This document shows, piece by piece, positions 60,690 to 64,000 of a DNA stretch of 64,000 nt. The notes beneath the pieces were generated by a model. That model was given only the letters and a program-made list of their open reading frames with translations. It ran no database searches and had not been told where the DNA came from. Where the stretch lies: assembly GCF_910592395.1 (NCBI RefSeq), contig NC_088317.1, positions 19,204,039 through 19,268,038 on the forward strand, in the 5' to 3' direction. Numbering within the stretch: position 1 is the first letter of the stretch; the number at the start of each line of letters is the position of its first letter. The position numbers and the translations under genes were made by a program. This stretch comes from Lineus longissimus. Taxonomy: Eukaryota > Nemertea > Pilidiophora > Heteronemertea > Lineidae.

Positions 60690-61101
60690 GTAAGTATAGT
60701 TGCATAGATGATGACTCCTGACCTGGCCTGGGACTGCCTACGGCACTTCAGTCTTCACATCAACTGTTCTGTCATTTGCCACAGAAGTGAACTGAAGTGT
60801 ATCTCTGCAAAGTCCGTGTAAGTGTAGTTACGTTGTGAGCAGTGATAGCCATTCTTTTTGTACTGGAGAGGAATATTGGAAAAGAAAATTGTTTTGCCCT
60901 GACTTGGTTCTTTTCTGGGTCAAGATTATCTAGGCTTGTATTTCAAATACCACATTTGTTTTCGGCTCCAAATGACCAAAATCATCAGTCCCAAAACTTT
61001 TTTGACTTTGAACATTTTTCAAAATTTTGACTTTTTTCTTCTAACCTTTAAGGACCCCAGCCTGAAAAAAATTTCCGAGGACAAAACTTTTTTTTCACTG
61101 T
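60690..61101. other. Presumed intron
   Basis: Carries another copy of the AT-rich dispersed repeat (cccaaaacttttttgacttt at about 60988) and leads straight into the complex repeat element. Confidence 0.4.
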
Positions 61102-62160
61102 TTTTGGCTCACCGTAGGGGAGTCTATACAACACCGCAGTGTCCGTCGTCCGTCGTCGTCCGTCGTCGTCGTATCCTGTTTCAAAAACAGTGGCACGTTT
61201 CTTAACCGCTAAGCCTATGAACTTGTAACTTTGTACACAGGACTCCCTTGGTCAGATGACCTGTGACACTAAATTTCGGTCCGATCTGATTCTTAATTTG
61301 GCCACCAGGGGGCCGAATGTAGATATCTAAAAAGTGTGATATCTCGCTTATTAATAACTTGTTTGGAATGAAATTTTTGTGGTAGGTACTCATAGCAAGG
61401 GTACATCATATATCATACGGGTTTTTAATTTGACCTACTTTTCAAGGTCACAGAGGTCAAATGGCGTAAATTGGCTGTTTCAGTGTAACTATGGCACGTT
61501 TTTCAACCTCCACAGCTATGAACTTGAAACTTAGTACATATAACCCCCTATACCAGATAACCTCTGGTGCTGAATTTCGGTCTGATCTGATTCTCAACTT
61601 GGCCACCAGGGGGCCGAATGTGGATACCTAAAAAGTGTGATAATTCGCTTATCAATAACTTGTTTTCAATAAAACTTTCGTGGTGGGTACTAATAGCAAG
61701 GATACATCATATATCGTACGGGTTTTTAATTTGACCTACTTTTCAAGGTTGCAGAGGTCAAATGGCATAAATTGGCTGTTTCAGTGTAACTATGGCACGT
61801 TTCTCAACCGCCACAGCTATGAACTTGAAACTTGGTACATATAACCCCCTATATCAGATAACGTCTTGTGCTGAATATCGGTCCGATCTGATTCTCAATT
61901 TGGCCACCAGGGGGTCGAATGTGGATATCTAAAAAGTGTGATATCTCGCTTGATGACTTGTTTTCGATAAAACTTTTGTGGTAGGTACTCATAGCAAGGA
62001 TACATCATATATCATATGGGTTTTTAATTTGACCTACTTGTCAAGGTCACAGAGGTCACAACGCAGACACAGATATGGCCGAAATTGCATGTTTCGTGTT
62101 TTTCGTGTTGTGGCAATCCAAAGGTCGTGAGTTCAAACCCCGGTCAAGGACGGCCAAAAA
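61102..62160 (+). mobile_element. Complex repeat element, copy 1 (three ~300-bp monomers)
   Basis: A head (tttttggctcaccgtagggg, agtctataca) with a short cgtcgtc tract is followed by three monomers of about 301 bp. Monomers begin near 61192, 61493 and 61795 with ggcacgtttcttaac and share ctatgaacttgaaactt, gatctgattct, ggccaccagggggcc and tcaaggtcacagaggtca. The end carries a tRNA-like B-box region (gtgagttcaaaccccgg) near 62130. No coding capacity is seen. Confidence 0.75.
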
Positions 62161-62421
62161 TATTTTTTTTATTTTATTATTTTTTTTATCTTTTCACTTT
62201 TGTCTTTTCTGACTTGTACCTTACATTTTCTTGATTTTTTATTTATTTGGTGCCATATCATTAGGTGGCTATCTTGGAAATCATTTTTATTGACTCACCT
62301 TGTATCTATTCTATTCCATAGCACCATCTTGATCAGGGATTCCCGTGTAATTTTTTTACTTTTACATTATATTCATGAATATATCTGATTCCCATGTGAT
62401 TTTCTTAATTTTAATCAACCT

Positions 62422-62463
62422 TTTTGGCTCACCGTAAGGGGAGTCTATACGATAGCGCTGTGT

Positions 62464-62518
<55 letters not shown>

Positions 62519-63815
62519 ATCCTAACAGTGGCACGTTTCTTAACTGCTAGGGCTATGAACTTGAAACTTTGTACACAGAATGCCCTAGGTCAGCTGACCT
62601 CTGACACTGATTTTCGGTCCGATCTGATTCTCTGTTTGGCCACCAGGGGGCCAAATGTCGATATCTAAAAAGTGTGATATCTCGCTTATTAGTGACTTGT
62701 TTTCGATAAAACTTTTGTTGCAGGTACTCATAGCAAATATACATTTTATATTATACGGGTTTTTAATTTGACCTTGTTTTCAAGGTCGCAGAGGTCATAT
62801 GGCGTAAATTGGCCATTAGAGTGTAAACTATGGCACGTTTCTTAACCACTAAAGCTATGAACTTGAAACTTGGTACATATAACCCCCTATATCACATAGC
62901 CTCTGGTGCTGAATTTTGGTTCGATCTGATTCCTAACTTTGCCACCAGGGGGCCAAAAGTGGAAATCTAAAAAGTGTGATATCTCGCTTATAAGTGACTT
63001 GTTTTCGATAAAACTTTTGTTGTAGGTACTCATAGCAAATATACATTTTATATTATACGGGTTTTCAATTTGACCTACTTTTCAAGGTCACAGAGGTCAT
63101 ATGGCGTAAATTGGCCATTAGACTTAGAGTGTAAACTATGGCACGTTTCTTAACCACTAAAGCTATGAACTTGAAACTTGGTACATATAACCCCCTATAT
63201 CACATAGCCTCTGGCGCTGAATTTTGGTTCGATCTGATTCCTAACTTTGCCACCAGGGGGCCAAAAGTGGAAATCTAAAAAGTGTGATATCTCGCTTATA
63301 AGTGACTTGTTTTCGATAAAATTCTTATGGTAGGTACTGTTTGGAAGAATACATCACATATTTTACGGGTTTTCAATTTGACCTACTTTTTAAGGTCACA
63401 GAAGTCATATGGCGTAAATTGGCTGTTAGAGTGTAAACTATGGCACGTTTCTTAACCAGTAAAGCTATGAACTTGAAACTTGGTGCATATAACCCCCTAC
63501 ATCAGATAACGTCTGATGTCGAATTTTGGCCTGATCTGATTCTTTATTCGGCCACCAGGGGGCCATAACGGAAAAAGGAAGAAGTGCAATATCTTGCCTA
63601 TTTGAGTGAATTGTTTTCGATAAAATTTTATGGCAGGGACTCCTAGCAAGGATACATCACATTTCCTATGATTTTTGGATTTGACCTCCTTTTCTAGGTC
63701 ACAGAGGTCAAATGGCGTAAATTGACCGTTCGAGTGTAACTATGGCACGTTTCTTAACTGCTAAAGCTATGAACTTGAAAGTTGGTATATGTAACCCCCT
63801 ACATCAGATAATCTC
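62422..63815 (+). mobile_element. Complex repeat element, copy 2 (five monomers, truncated)
   Basis: The same head (tttttggctcaccgtaaggg) is followed by a pure (CGT)n tract and five monomers starting near 62530, 62831, 63139, 63431 and 63745. The last monomer breaks off at about 63815, where unrelated sequence starts. Confidence 0.75.
62464..62519. repeat. (CGT)n microsatellite, about 18 copies
   Basis: A pure trinucleotide tract inside the head of the second complex element; the first element has a shorter, interrupted version at 61141-61172. Confidence 0.95.
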
Positions 63816-63952
63816 TGGCTGAGTTCGACTGTAACTCTAGGGTCGGCTTAGAATTCCTCAGGCGATGACATCATGCCTTAAATGCGCATGTCGAGTAGGG
63901 GTAGCACGCGAACGCAGTCGAGTCGGTTCGGGTTGATTTGGTTTGTTTAAAC

Positions 63953-64000
63953 ATGGCGGATATAGCGGCAATATACGAATTTTTAGACTTCATTTTTCCC
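63953..64000 (+). CDS. Possible start of a new coding region, cut by the window end
   Basis: ATGGCGGA opens a frame MADIAAIYEFLDFIFP that runs to the last base. The context (aacATGG, A at -3, G at +4) is good and ATGGCGG resembles the YY1-type start seen in the two other complete genes. It lies 140 bp inside a segment that interrupts the repeat monomer at 63815, so it may belong to an inserted mobile element or a real gene. Only 16 residues are visible. Confidence 0.35.
   Translation, partial: MADIAAIYEFLDFIFP

Noticed and set aside
61000-63815. Retrotransposon or transposase coding region
   Set aside because: Frames are closed throughout the monomers; no reverse-transcriptase or transposase motifs are visible.

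Overview
The window looks like nuclear DNA of a metazoan, most likely a marine invertebrate. The genes are split by many GT-AG introns, intergenic and intronic DNA is long, and there are about twenty tandem-repeat arrays, SINE-like pieces and foldback elements. No bacterial operons, phage genes or long transposase/reverse-transcriptase reading frames were seen. The phylum cannot be fixed by eye; a mollusc, brachiopod, annelid or invertebrate deuterostome would all fit.

Three genes are well supported. (1) At 364-3563 (+) are the last seven coding exons of an MFSD1-like lysosomal major-facilitator transporter; all exon phases are consistent, giving 248 C-terminal residues. A possible alternative 3' exon lies near 7983-8330. 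(2) At about 9960-15690 (+) is a complete ankyrin-repeat plus SOCS-box gene: a non-coding first exon, eight coding exons, 527 residues, about 12-13 ankyrin repeats and a C-terminal SOCS box. It should act as a substrate receptor of a Cullin-RING ubiquitin ligase. Its N-terminus MGNKYS fits an N-myristoylation signal. (3) At 19253-19867 (-) is an intronless C1D (Rrp47 family) exosome-cofactor gene.

Right of C1D there are scattered + strand exons of at least one long gene: in-phase exons at 21888-22022 and 22227-22265, an IQ-motif exon at 38112-38222, a charged helical exon at 42863-42927, and further exon-like pieces near 52207, 57672 and 60610. I could not name that gene. Two small open frames, at 41240 and 50657 (the latter with a signal-peptide-like start), are noted as candidates. 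The last 48 bases open another possible coding start (ATGGCGGA...).

The rest is repeat-rich. The arrays range from a (GGGGC)n tract and a 1.25-kb GC-rich 15/16-bp array to arrays of 23-92 bp units and a 58-bp satellite with higher-order structure. There is also a tandem trio of about 255-bp units with a tRNA-like segment, and a complex element made of about 300-bp monomers behind a (CGT)n head. Several arrays touch gene structure: one ends a few bases before a splice acceptor and is in frame with that exon, and another has triplicated a 5' splice site. The many long open frames inside these arrays are by-products of stop-free repeat units and are not annotated as proteins.
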